Assembly (NCBI GenBank): GCA_007844125.1 | Contig: CM017569.1 | Coordinates: forward strand, 12,247,740 to 12,311,739 | Direction of reading: 5' to 3' | From: Sinonovacula constricta | Lineage: Eukaryota > Mollusca > Bivalvia > Cardiida > Solecurtidae | DNA: 64,000 nucleotides | Shown here: in pieces, positions 31,934-45,400 of the stretch | Layout of the letters: the number at the start of each line of letters is the position of its first letter | How positions within the stretch are numbered: position 1 is the stretch's first letter | Program-made: the position numbers and the translations under genes | Notes under the pieces: generated by a model | What the model saw: the letters and a program-made list of their open reading frames with translations, nothing else | Told to the model about the DNA's origin: nothing | The model's database searches: none

Positions 31934-32724
31934 AATTACTTGCCAACGTCATTACTATGTACGTAAATTGTGTGTTTAACGTCATTAAAAAGAAAATTTG
32001 CCTATCCAGATAATATGGGTTTACTATGTTTCAGTTGAAATGAACATAAATGTGCTTCGGAAAATATTGATCTGTTTTATTAATCACGATCACAGAGCCT
32101 GTTTTAAAAATTAAATACCTTAAGTATCATTAATTTATTTAAGATATTTGCCAATCCTACCACGTTTTATGTGACGTCTTAGTTACAAAATGCACAGTAA
32201 ACAGTCAATGTTTACGTCAGTACAATTATACAACACTATTAAACAACAAATTGAATTTGGTTTTTCCAAAACGAGGCTATGCATTCGTTTCTGTATTTGG
32301 AAAATCGACCCAATCACGACAACCTATGGTTTAAAATCATGTTTAGCAACCTACAAACAGCAAAACTATATCAAGATTCGTTCTTGTAGATTTACACAGT
32401 ATTTTATATCATTCCTCCAACAAACTTTAAATAATCTGAAGATGACGTATACTGCCATTACTGCGAATATCATGCCGTGAACTCCTGGAATGGTACCACA
32501 TCCAGTCACACTCATTCACTTCTCGCTAAACATAATAGAATTAACTAATCTTCTTTTGTGGTCTATTAAATTATCTTAACAACTATTTGTAGTTTTTACA
32601 AAATAAAATAGCAACTTTAATTAGTGTTGCATCACTTAAACAGCGAGGATATAACATTTGTATGTTGTTCTAAAATCCCTTCCCTAGTCAAGCGGTATGA
32701 TCAAGTGTTTCAAGGCGTTGCTGT

Positions 32725-32764
32725 GATTGGTCAGAATCCCATACATGCGCTAGACGGTCACGTG
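32725..32764. promoter_or_regulatory. CCAAT-type and E-box motifs, possible promoter
   Basis: ATTGG at about 32726 (an inverted CCAAT box) and GTCACGTG at 32757-32764 fall within 40 bases in a locally less AT-rich stretch. No exon was identified on either side, so any target gene is unknown. Confidence 0.3.
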
Positions 32765-34100
32765 CTCTATTTGCTGGCGACTTATGTGCGATAGGATTTA
32801 AAGGCGTTTGCTAGGCTAAGTTTTGAATAGGGATAGCTCAGCTATGGCTTAATAGATTTTAATGCACCTTTTGGTAAAAAAAAGGGAAAATAATAACGGA
32901 TGGAACGTTCCCCCATTATATATATTGTCCATCAGGGATTTCTTACACAGAGATTACAAACTTTCGACAGCCGCCATTTTGAATATTAATTCGCATTACA
33001 CAAAGCGCTTTACCGATCTAAGATATATTATATAGCTTACTAATTTAACTTTCTTATGGGAAAAATAGAATGAAGAATGACAAAATACTGTTCTGAACGA
33101 TCAGCTGCTCTTGAATGATTACATCTCGGTCAATTGTACAGACGAATATAACCAAATGTATCACAAGTTCCAGCTATCGGAAAACGAAAGTAGAATGGAT
33201 GTATCTACCTGCATACATGTATTTCGAGCCGTGTTTCGAGTAATCTAGAAACATTTTTGATAAAAACTAGGCGGTGGCTTTCTTATTTATATACTTTGTT
33301 CGTGATCGATATTTTTGTCCTATCATATCTATAAATCATATCTATAAAACATAAAATACCGGCATTCGATATATATCGCATACCGGTACGGAGCCCTAGT
33401 TGTTATGTCTGGAATGTTAGATATAATCCCGACCTTTTTTTTTTTTTTTTTTGGAACCAAACTTGAGTCCAAATCTTCCGACATAAGATTCAGTGGAGGC
33501 GATCTTAATTTGATATTGGATGCCACATCACGTGCGGATAATGGTAAATTATGAGCAGAACAGAACAGAACAGAATTTTATTGACTTAAACTACAATAGT
33601 TTCTCGTCACAAACATGTTAAAAACAATGTGTATACAATGTGGAGTCATGTGAAAAATACATATTTCATATACGCTAAATCACAAACAGTAATAACATTA
33701 TTGCAACAGACATTATTTGTTAATATTTATTTTTATTATGTGAAAATGCAGGTCAACTGTTGATGCTATTTTGTTATTAATACATGTACTAGCAAAACCA
33801 AGGTTGTAGTATTTAGGTGACGTGGTGGTATGAGGCAGGGAAGTTTAGCTTTAGTTTCGGCGAAAGGACGGAAATGGCCGAGTTGTTACGATTGTAGTGA
33901 TAAATACATTCTTTTTTTTTTCTTTATCGTTAGAATTTGTTTTTTTCATCCATTATTAGTCGTTTTTCTAACATATACATTCATTCCGATTGTCATTTTA
34001 CTGAACAAAAATTAAAAGTAAAAAAATCAAATCCTTCTAGATCTGGAAGGATTTCTGAGATCACTGCGTTGGAGATTGCATTCGTGGCACTACCCTTTAA
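32765..34100. other. Intergenic, no gene recognised
   Basis: Contains a long T run near 33430 and a short (ACAGA)n tract followed by ATTTTATTGACTTAAAC near 33552-33590. The latter resembles retrotransposon 3' ends but is too short to classify. Nothing coding was seen. Confidence 0.4.
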
Positions 34101-34555
34101 GGTTAGACGCCACTAAATAGGTTTGTTCTATATTCTATAGTGAATCGCGAAAAGATGAAAACAAATTGCACCATGAACAAGTTATGGTGGACCCCCATAA
34201 CCATATATAGGTGAAACGAGCTATTTATTGTCTATCAGAAAGACTCAGAAATTAGGCAACTTTTGCAACTTGTAAGAAGGTTCAGTTTCATAGACTGCGC
34301 ATACCGCCAAATTGCCAGTCGCTAACCGCTAATTTTCAATAAAATTTGTACTTCCTGTAAAAGTGGATCAGTCCATTATTGTGCATAGGGGTTAAAGACC
34401 TTTGCTTTCTTTTAATTCTACATAGTTTCAGCTTCCTTTTGGTCCAAAGTACCTTCAAAATAGGAAATTTTAATGCCAAAACATAGCAACAGACTGTTAC
34501 TAAAGAGAAAAAGTCCATTCTACTTCCCGTCGGTATTTAGTGTAACCACCCCTTT
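34101..34555. mobile_element. Possible 0.45 kb inverted-repeat element
   Basis: GGTTAGACGCCACTAAATA at the left and GGTGGTTACACTAAATA on the complement of the right end (near 34550) are imperfect inverted repeats. The interior is non-coding. No clear target duplication was found. Confidence 0.35.
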
Positions 34556-36496
34556 AAGCGTAACCTAACTCTACCACTTTAATGGCTTTGCGATTTATAT
34601 GTTTAATTCACTTCAATATTTATGCCAGGTACAGTAAATTTTAAACCGTCGGCATGGCGTACGAGTAAATCACTTTCGGCAAAACAACTTTGAGGTAAGA
34701 GAGGTTTCTAACCGTCTTAACAGCTTACTGCACTCAGCATTTCTTTTAAACCCCTTGGTGAGACTACTGGTAAGAACTAATCTTTATACTTTGTATTTTA
34801 TTGTAACATTATATTCTGTAATAAGTGCACTATAATTCAGTAAAACAGTATATTAGTTATGTGGGATATATGCATAGGCAATGCTTTCGTATTATACTTG
34901 TTATTTTAGTATATATTTGTGTTTAAAATAACTTTAGATAAATGAATAAATATTTATTTGTTTCCACGGTCATTGGTTAAATATTAATTAACATAAACTA
35001 TTAACCTGACAAAATTGTGCATATTTTCAACCACTACATCATTGCTTTTATTTGTAGTTTTCTGTAACAAAATGTGCACCTCCAAACCTTAGGTTATATC
35101 TAACAATAAAAACATCCACTATTTTAATTTTAAACATTTAATCATTATTAACAACCACAATATGGTTTGAAATAAACACAAAAAAACAACAAGGCATTAC
35201 TATGATGATATTGGACATACATGTTAACAATGTCCTCAATCTAAGCCCTTACAAAAATATTTCCCAAATATCAGGTTTTTTATTATCTCAATACTAATAT
35301 TGTATTAATCTATAAACAATTGAGGAATTTAGTAGGGGTTAATTGACCTTCATTATAACTGTGTTGATATAAATGAAGACAGGTGTTCAGTAGTCCTAAC
35401 ATCATATGTCTCACAAGGTATAATACATGGTCCATATAACTGGTGTATATTGAGACATGACTTTATAAAATAACACAACATTACATAAATGTTATTTTTA
35501 CCTAAAACACATTTGCTGAAGAGAAAAAAAAGAAGAAAAAAAATCCAATCTGTAACAGAGATCCATCATAGAAACTGTCCAACAGGTCATTTGAATGTGG
35601 TAAAAAACATCACATGGCTACAAGAAACACATGTATAAGCAAAGTACAGATAGGATTTCAGTTACAGTTTGTTCCTTAGCAGGTTCATTCAGTACAATTC
35701 TGGCATTATAAATACAATTATGGGACATAACTAGATAGATTCCTTTATTGAAATTGTCACATTATATTGAAGTCAAATTACTACAAAGGCCAAATAACCA
35801 TATTTATTACATCAATATGTTGGTAACATGGCTATATTTGTCTTGTGTTTTTACCTATTTCTTTCATAACATTTGGTCAAGGATAACATAGCTCAATGGC
35901 AACTATGCACATACCAAACATATGTCTTTACAGATACTGGCCATATGAATACATTGGTCACATAAATACAATGACCGTATAATTATATGGATCACATGAC
36001 TAGTGATCCCATGATTACCATTGAGCATAGAATTTGACTGGTCACATGTATATTGGTTACAGAACTACAGTAAGCATATATGGGTCACTTGAGTAGTGGT
36101 CACATGATTACCATTGAGCATACAATTTGACTAGCCACATGGCTTCACTGGTTGTGTGCTACATTGTGCATAATAATATTAATCATAACTACATTAATAA
36201 GTTTGCTATGTAGCGCATGTGATTAAACTTGTCACATTACAAAAATTATCACATGGCTACATTAGGCATGTGATTATACTGGTTATATGGCTGCAAGGAT
36301 CACATGGCTACATTACACAACTGATCCCATGGCTACATTGAGCCTGTACCTAGACTAGTTCATGGCTACATAAGTAACTTGGATGCATTAAGCTTTTGAG
36401 TATACACGTAACATTACTACATGGCTTATGAAACTTAATAGAGCACAAGGCTACATTTGATCACATGTCTAAACTGGATCAAAACTCGTCAAAAGG
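34556..36496. other. Intergenic and PYROXD2 3' flank; degenerate CACATGGCTACA repeats
   Basis: From about 35880 to 36480 many variants of TCACATGGCTACATT and related words recur at irregular 20-60 base spacing. This is a decayed short-unit repeat downstream of the PYROXD2 stop codon. The rest is AT-rich and featureless. Confidence 0.45.
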
Positions 36497-39400
36497 CTAC
36501 AGCCCCAGCTTTTTCCTGTCAGTGGTCACCATATCTGCTGCCAGTCTCCCTGCTGAGCCCATCACACCTCCTCCTGAAGTGAGCATATAGTCACAGAACA
36601 AACTTAAGTAATATATAGGATCAAGAATATACATTTACAGAACTGTTACCATGGCAAGATAACTCCCTTAATAAAATATATTTCGGAACATAAGGCAATA
36701 GTTACAGTTAAAAGTAGTAAAGATATTTCTTGAGATAAATGCTAAGTATAATCCTGAATATGGACAATATTAGATTAGTTTACAATGAAGTACTTGCTTG
36801 GCAGTATATATAGAGTTAGCAGTTAATGAAATGAAGCAATTTATGTTAATGGTGAAAAATTGCTCACAAAATATGATACAGGAGTTAAGGAAAATTTTAT
36901 GCTTTTCAGATAAATTAACAGTGATTGTACCTGGATGAGCCCCACTGCCACACAGGTAGAGGCCCTGCACAGGGGTTCTGTAGTGACTCAACCCCGCTGT
37001 GGGCCTTGTCATGAACAACTGGTCTAGGGACATGGCCCCATGGAATATGTTCTGTAGAGATAAACAGTAGTGAGGCATAGATTGTGCCCATAGAAGATGT
37101 TCTACATTACTGAAAATCTTGATAAGCTGAAGTCATATCTCATATCTAGTTTTTAAAATATTTGCAATTCACAATCAGACATAACATGTTTTTCATAAAG
37201 TTAAAGAGTTACCAAAGTCTTAATTACTTCAAGGTTGTCATTCCAAAAAATAATGCATATCTTTGTGCATATCTTTGTGCATTAATATCACCTTTTCCAC
37301 TTAACACTGTCAAACTTTTTACCCACTACAAGAGTAACTCAATGTTATTTTTAGGTATCGAAACATGTTGCTACTGACTAAGCAGCAAATAGTCCAGTTC
37401 TGATTCAGATAGCTTCCAGCTAGTCTATTTGCCTCAGCTTAAACAAATCAGCGACCTAAATGGTAAATATATAGGATCATCAAGTTCTCCAGACAGTACG
37501 GTACTTGATTCATCCATGTTACTTACCCCTCCAGTAAGCCCAAAAACTCGTTCCAGGTCTGGTGGAGTGAGGATATCTCGGCCAACCACACTTTCCTTGA
37601 ACCCAGGGGCATACTCCTCTATACAGTCAAACACTGGAAACAAAAACATGTACAAGAATCAAGACAAAAAAAGTCTTAAGCACCTGTATGTAAGCTCAAA
37701 TACTTGTATACATTGTTCTTTTTTATAAGTTCTACATATGTTAAACTTGACTGAATAACATTGTTAAGTATTTATAAGTTTATCACATCACCTTATCATA
37801 TAAATGACTTCTATTCATACACATGAATCATTCAAACTATCCTGTGTTATAACCTATAGCTTTTGAATTCAAAAGATAGAAAAAGATAAGACATAAATCC
37901 TCAAAAGACTACCATACAATCTTCATAGATCAACAACCACTGATAGTTAACCATATAATAAATTGTATTGACACAAACCATATTCGATCTATGTATTTTA
38001 ATGTCAATAACATGTACAAACTATTTAGGACAGTGTCCAATTCTAGGCTTGTTTGCTTCCTGAATGAGATTGGTATTCTTAATAAGTTATAATGTTTTAA
38101 ACTGTTTATTATGCTAACCTGTATTCAGTTATATTTCACATTATTTTAACCTAATAGATTTTTATATTTCTACTCACATGTTTTAATTTTAACCTGATTA
38201 TAATCTGTTTACGTTAAATTGCATTGTGATCCATCAAGTGTCTGTGTGCAGTAAAACCCAAAATACAAAAAAACAAAATGTCTGGTGAGTTTAAGTCCAG
38301 ATCAAGGTAAGAACTAGTGGAAAGGTCCTCCAGCTAATCTGTGGACATTGCCAATATGACCATATTTATTTCAATGTGATGTAACAAGCACTATGTCTGG
38401 TACCCTTTGGTACGAGGTCACTGAGACAGGGTACCTGTGTCAGCATACTGGTTCCTGGCATCATCATCCCAGGTAGCACCCCCTGCTAGTGTGTAGGGTG
38501 TGTACTGGGTAAACAACAGGACCACATGGTGGCCAGGGGGTGCCAATGTTGGGTCAAGGCTGGATGGAATTGTCATTTCAATCATAGGCCTGTAGTAATG
38601 AGAAATTTTTTACCAGCATTACAACAATGTACCAGTATTATTTCCTCCAGAACTACCATCAGATCAGTCATAAGAATAACAAACTTCATCAACATCATAA
38701 TCATGATAAAGATATGTATACCATTCATATTTATCTTTACAATTATCATCATATTCATCATCGATCATTACAACAACAATCATCATCATCATAATGATAA
38801 TAATCTTCATCTAAGTATCATCTTTATCATTATCTTTATCATATTTTTATCAATGTAACAAAATCTATCCTCCTTCTTTTCATCATTAATATTTCACCAT
38901 CCATACTACTACCATCATCATCATCAGCAGCATTTTCAGTACCAGCTTGTATTTCTATGCTCTCTACACTATTTGTACCTTTTGGAGTATCTCCCTGCCT
39001 TGGCCTCTAGGTAAGCATCAGTGATCATGTCAGTTTGTTCAGAGTTCAGATGGATTGTACAGCGATGGTGTGGCATTACAGCATTATCACTGGTATTTGG
39101 GTCTGCCAGGAAGTCCGGAATCTTGTTCACAGCAACTGCAAGAAATAGTTTAGTGGGCAGTAGTATATGCTTCATAAATGATCAGATCATAAGGAAACCC
39201 AATTTTCCAGCCTATATGCAAAAATGTTGTAATTAGATCTTGCACGGTTTACTTTTTTCGAAATTGCAAATTGATGATTTGATCAACATTTGCCAGGCCA
39301 TGTTGAATAACAATTAAATTTGATTAGAGCAAAAGCTGTTATTAATAAACTGAGCAAGTAGTCTAAAATTGTAATTCAGCACTTGTGACCAATCAAGTAT

Positions 39401-42400
39401 CATTATGCATTTTTGCTTTTAGCTTTTGCCACTTGCTAGTCAATTTTTCACAAATAAGGTAACAAATGTATCTTTTGTAGACTTGAAGCTTGTGTATATA
39501 CTACACTTGTAAAGTCAGGATGGTGACTTCTGAGATCGATCCTATCAGAGAAAGACTATAGTGTCCCACCTACCATTGATTTTGGTGACTGGGGACTCAT
39601 AGTCAAGTGCTTGCATCTGAGTCACAAACTCAGCAGGAAGGCTGTTCTGAAATGGAAATACAGTAAAAAAAACAAACATTAATTAATCTTCACTTTCATC
39701 ATGTAATAATAAATTGTTTTGACAAAGTATGGCCCAGAAAAAACATTAGGAAGCCATTTCAATATACAAGATTAAGCTTAACAAAGGCAATACTGCTACT
39801 TTAACTTAGCACAATATTTTAGACATGGATATTATATATTAAAATGTTACATGTATAATTATATTGTTTGCAGGTGTGAAAGCTTAACAAATTTTACTAA
39901 AGAAATATTGGTGAATATGGAATTTATCATTGTGTTTTTATTTTACCTGTCCCCACATCTCTCACACTGTTGTGGTTTAACCAAAAAACTTGTTTGCATT
40001 AAAAGTCACTTAAAAAGAGCAATTATAAGTCTGATTTCCATAAAACTTTATATAACAAACGATGGGTAAATGTTATGTTGCTTATGTTTGTAACAAGTAC
40101 AACACTGCATGTTTATTACCTCAGTAATGACTGCATAAATGCCTTAGCAGACCACTCCTTAAAGTCCTTATTAAAAATTGAAATAATTAATTGGCGCATT
40201 AGTATAAAAATACACAACAGCTATATAAGAACAAAAAACATTATTAATTATGTTACATACTTTTAACACAGTGTTATTTAGTAAAAAATAAATATTTAAA
40301 CCAAACTTTAACAGGAACGACATTTATCACCCCTGAAGCAATCTCAGGATCTCAATTTATATTCAAAATAGTGGACATCTTTTCTTCTTCATTCAATTTG
40401 TTGAATATCAACGAGGGATGCCATCTTCTTGACATAAGGTGTTTTTACAATTAATGTATAATGTTCTTTAAGTAAAGAAATGTAAGAATAATTACATAAT
40501 CACATTATTAATTACAAATGAATGACTTATACTAGACTTAGCTGATGCCAATGTTTTGGAATGATAAAAAGAAAGTTTAGAAAAGAAATGAAGAGCGACT
40601 GCTGACAATATATAAATCATGATTCACATAAAAAGTTCTATTTAATGGTCTTTTACTTACGTAAGTGTTGTACTTATATCTAGACCTTATAAACCTACCA
40701 AATTAAAGAGACTGTATTACAGTTCATACCTCAGTCGCTCAAACACCTAAGCGACCTATGCTTGAGTTCAACCGAGCAAGATGTTTGACTGATCAGAAAT
40801 GACATCTAGTCATCACTCAGAATGATTAAGAAATGTCACATTAATACACAGTTTGTATCTGCATATGCACACATGTCTATATGAGGTTCAGTCAGGTTTA
40901 AGTTGGATTTACTGAATCTTCTAAACAATAAGCCAGTTTGTTTCTTTACATGTATGTATTTGTTGAATAACTTGGCAATATGTCGTCGATGTGGACTGTT
41001 TGAGCTAAAAAGGTGTTAAAATACAGGTTAATGGGCTGAAGCAGCAATCAATTAGTTTTAAATACGTAGCAAACCGTTGTTCTAGCAATTAAGATAGAAC
41101 TAATATACAGAAATAAGGACAGAACCAAAGGACCAGCGGGTAAAGTTCTACCAAACCGATGAGTTCGAGTGATCTTATGTTTAAATGACAGAGGTTTGTC
41201 TTTATTTATGTGGAGCCAATGTATGAATTCACGAGATGCTTGCTTGCCAGATGGTGCCAAACTGAACTTAAAATTGTTGAAACATTTTCCCCCTAGATGG
41301 TTCAATTCTTCACATACATGACTCTGAACAAAGTGAATCATAAATTTATACTAAGCAGACCAAACAATTGTGCAGTTCACTGCTAGAGATACCTTGGGTA
41401 AAAGGTCTAAGAATGTGACTTTGGTGTTGCATTAGACAGGATGACCTTGGCTTTCACCTCTGACCCATCCTCTAAGGTCACACCCACAGCTTGTCCATTC
41501 TGTGTCACTATGGAGCTGACAGGCTGTGAAGAGGAAACACAATACTTTGCATGCATATTGAAATCCAATTCACATACAACACTTACATTCAACAGATCAA
41601 GATGAAATTACAAGGAAGAAAGGGTTTACTTAAAATGCTAAAAGTCATCCACAATGCACTCTATAAAACTTTCTTAAAAAACTAGTGTATTAATATATGT
41701 GCTTTATAGGATATAGGCAACATTTCTATACAATAATATATATGTAAATTAACACAAAAAAGACAAGATAACCTCTTTTAAAATGATAAGACAATTTCAC
41801 ACTACTTTCAAAACAAAAAAACACATCAAAAATAAATACACAAATGTTAACCTAATAAAGTTAAACAAAATCTGAATAAAGTTGTACAAAATCTTAATGA
41901 AAACATGAGCATTATTTAAAAAACAACAACAAATTCACAAAAGCATTAAATTAAATAGTTAATGCCATGAACACTTTCAGGAACATGGAAATTTAACTGA
42001 AGAAATATGTACAAGAAAACGAAAAAACTAAGAAAACACATCACCACTAATAAAGACTTGCCTTTGAAGTAAAGATGCTTGCCCCTCTGTCAAGGGCACA
42101 GTTGGCTATGGCCTGTGACACAGCACCCATTCCTCCTTCCACGTACGCCCATGCCCCCTTCACGCCCTCTATGCCTCCCATCACATGATGGAGCAACACA
42201 TACCTATCCTCATGAGATATATGGTAAATTAATGTAATTACCGAGCCCAAGGTTATAAAATTTTGGGCTCGACTCACAGAAAATTCTCTTTTATAAGCTT
42301 TTATATGTTTGGTCAGATTTTGGTTCTAATTTAAAATCTGACCAATAAGATGGCTGAGATTGGTCTTTAAAGTTTAACGTTTTATATAACCTTGGACCCT

Positions 42401-45400
42401 TGTATTACTACATATTTAATTACCAATTCCTGTCTTATTTATCTGCTTATAAAGACCTAGCAGTAACTACTACAGAATATCATAATTAGAAAGATTCCAG
42501 CAGTAGCTGGCTTGTCTCGATAAACATTATTTGCTTTCACTTTAGATCAGGCTTAGAGTTAAATGGTGACAGATTTAATTTAACAAAATTTGAATCAACC
42601 AGTTCTTGTTATTCCTTTTTTCCATAAGGACAACCCTATCAATAATAAAAAAATTAGCTTGCAAATATATGTACCATTATCTAGCAAATTTCTACCACAT
42701 ACAATCTTTTGCACTCTCAGATTTTGTGATTACATACTGGTACACAAAATGTAATTGAAACAGTATAAAATAATCACTCCATTTAAATGCACTAAGCTTT
42801 CAAAGTAGGGTAAAGTATTTTCAAAGTATTTAAAAACAAAAATATTTCCTAAGCAATTTCCAATGAATAAAGATGCTCTTAATTAAACTGATCTGGTTCT
42901 TCACTTTTTGCCTAGCCTGATCAACAGGCACTTTGTAGCCTAATCATCACGACAAACTTAGTAATATCTCACCCACTGCCGAGGGTTCTCTGGGCTAATC
43001 ATGGCTCCGATGACGGCATCTGTAGCCAGGGTAGCTTTCAGGGGCTCTGACTCAAACCATTTGTTCAGAACCTGTTTATAGTTAAACAGCACAATTGTTA
43101 ACCATTAATTTGATATTTAAATATTATCATATAGTTAGAAAAACTTTGTGCTCTTAGTTCTGAAGAAAAGCACAGAGATCCAGAGTCACTAGCTCCCACT
43201 GGGATCTGTCTGGTCAGGAACAGAACTATTTGCTACCTAGTTTGTATCAAAGTGTCATGTTACCTTGGAAATACTTGTTGGAATATAACTTAGGCTTTGT
43301 CTTGCTTATTAAGAAAAGCAGCATTATAAAGGTTAAAAATGAAGAATGGTTAACTCTTAGGAAGGGTCAATGATATGCATTCACAATTTGCCCCCCAAAA
43401 AACAACAAAACCATATTCTTGCAGCACTGGCAAGAGCTTTAAATAAATAGAGAGATGCCAAAAAGCCATAGACATAAATGAATAAAATAGTCGGTATATA
43501 ATCACTGTATATAAAATTCCAGAAATTACATTAATATTTCAGATATAAAATCCCACCTTTGTGGCTGGTGCAGTCATTAGTTCATAGAAATCTGGAATAT
43601 CTTTACCCATTTTCTGAACTGGAAGTAAAGAAATACACATTTATTTATGCAACATATTTTTATTCATTGGAAAACAACAACTATTTATCTGGTATGAAAA
43701 TGTTTAAGCAAGATATTATCGAATAAATAAATGTTTAATAATCAAAACTATTTATTTAAAAAAATTAACCCTTTTTCAGACTTTATAATTAAAATAAAAC
43801 TACAATTAAATGAATATTTTGAAAACTGCATTAAAATATCATAACGTCATTCGCATCTATTTCGTTAAAGCCTCAGTCTTTTTTCTCTATGCAGTTGCAG
43901 AGGTAACTGTATTCTGAAAGACATGTGACCACTAGCGTTGGGATTGCATTAACTCTTTCAGTTGTACAGAGGTGTTCACTTGGAGCAGATATAGTGCTGC
44001 TTATAATATGTATAGATTGCCATAATCACTGCTAGCATGCCAAATCACATTTTCCTGACCTCTCTAATTAATGCCTATGTTGTGCTGTTGGTACATTAAA
44101 CTGAGATCATTATAATGTTAATGAATTGACAAATCTGTCCCTAACATGGGTAGCAGGTACACAGTGCTCTAAGTAAATATTAGTTTTTTGTTATTGTTGA
44201 AACACATGGGCAAAAGAACGGGGTTATGACCCTTAAATAAACTAATTATGATGTCTAGCTATTTTGGTGGAGGAAGACCCCAAACAAATGACTGGGTAGA
44301 ACCACTGGCACACTGCAGGTCAGCTGACCTTCCCACATTAAGTCCTATGACCCAAATGGGACTTGAACCCACTCAGTGGGAGGCTAAACAGTTAAAAGAA
44401 TAACTAGTGGGCAACTTAACCACTATGCCTCAGGCACACCTAGGTATCTATTAATGAATATGGTTAGCTACATTAGTTGCTTATATTGAGAAAATTAAAA
44501 ACTAACAGCAGCGAATAAATGGTCTACATTTCTGTAAAAGCCAGAACTTGTCCAGGAGTGAGGAGGCTGACAGGATGTCAGGCAGATGGACCGGTGGCTG
44601 GTCCAGAAGAGGTTCAATGGCATCAACAATTCGTTCCAGGAACCTCTCAAACTCTCCATACATCTAAAATATACACATTTCTTTCACAGGGCATTGGATA
44701 CAACAATATTTTTTTATCTTTATAAAAAAGCCTGCATGTTAAAGGTAAACCTGTACTATGATATAAGCTACATTCACTCAAACTAATTTCTTAGTTTTTG
44801 GTTAAAACTTCATCCAAATGACAAAAGATGTATTACAAATGTTTATTAAGCAAAAGGTGTATGTTCTGATCTGGATCTCCAATATTTGCCAATACCTGAT
44901 CATACCATGCAGACTGAAAGTCACACAAAGGCATAATGTCTAAAACTAATGTTGATAGTGAATCTTAAATAAAACAGTCCCAGTCTTTATTTTTCAATAT
45001 TTTCAATTTTTTACTTTAACACACACTAGATTTATATCAATATATATTATCAAGAGACTTCCAGAAATTACTGATCATGGAAGAGCTAAATTACTTGTCT
45101 AGGTAAGAAAAAATTCTGCAAGTTCATAAATTGCAACAAAAAATACCTCTTATTTAAAAATCCATAGTAAAACAAAATTATGAAATTCTCTTTAAACAAA
45201 AATGACTTAAATTTGATGAAACTATGCTGCTAGTCTAAACCATTTTCACACAGTTGCTGTGCTAACTTGAGAAATCCTTAATGTTTCTTTTCTTTAATAA
45301 ATAATGATAGTAAGGGTATAAGGAACACTTGGGCATACACATTTTGAATATTTGAGTTTATCTCACTTAAATCTGGGATTTTTGTTTTGTTTATTTGAAA

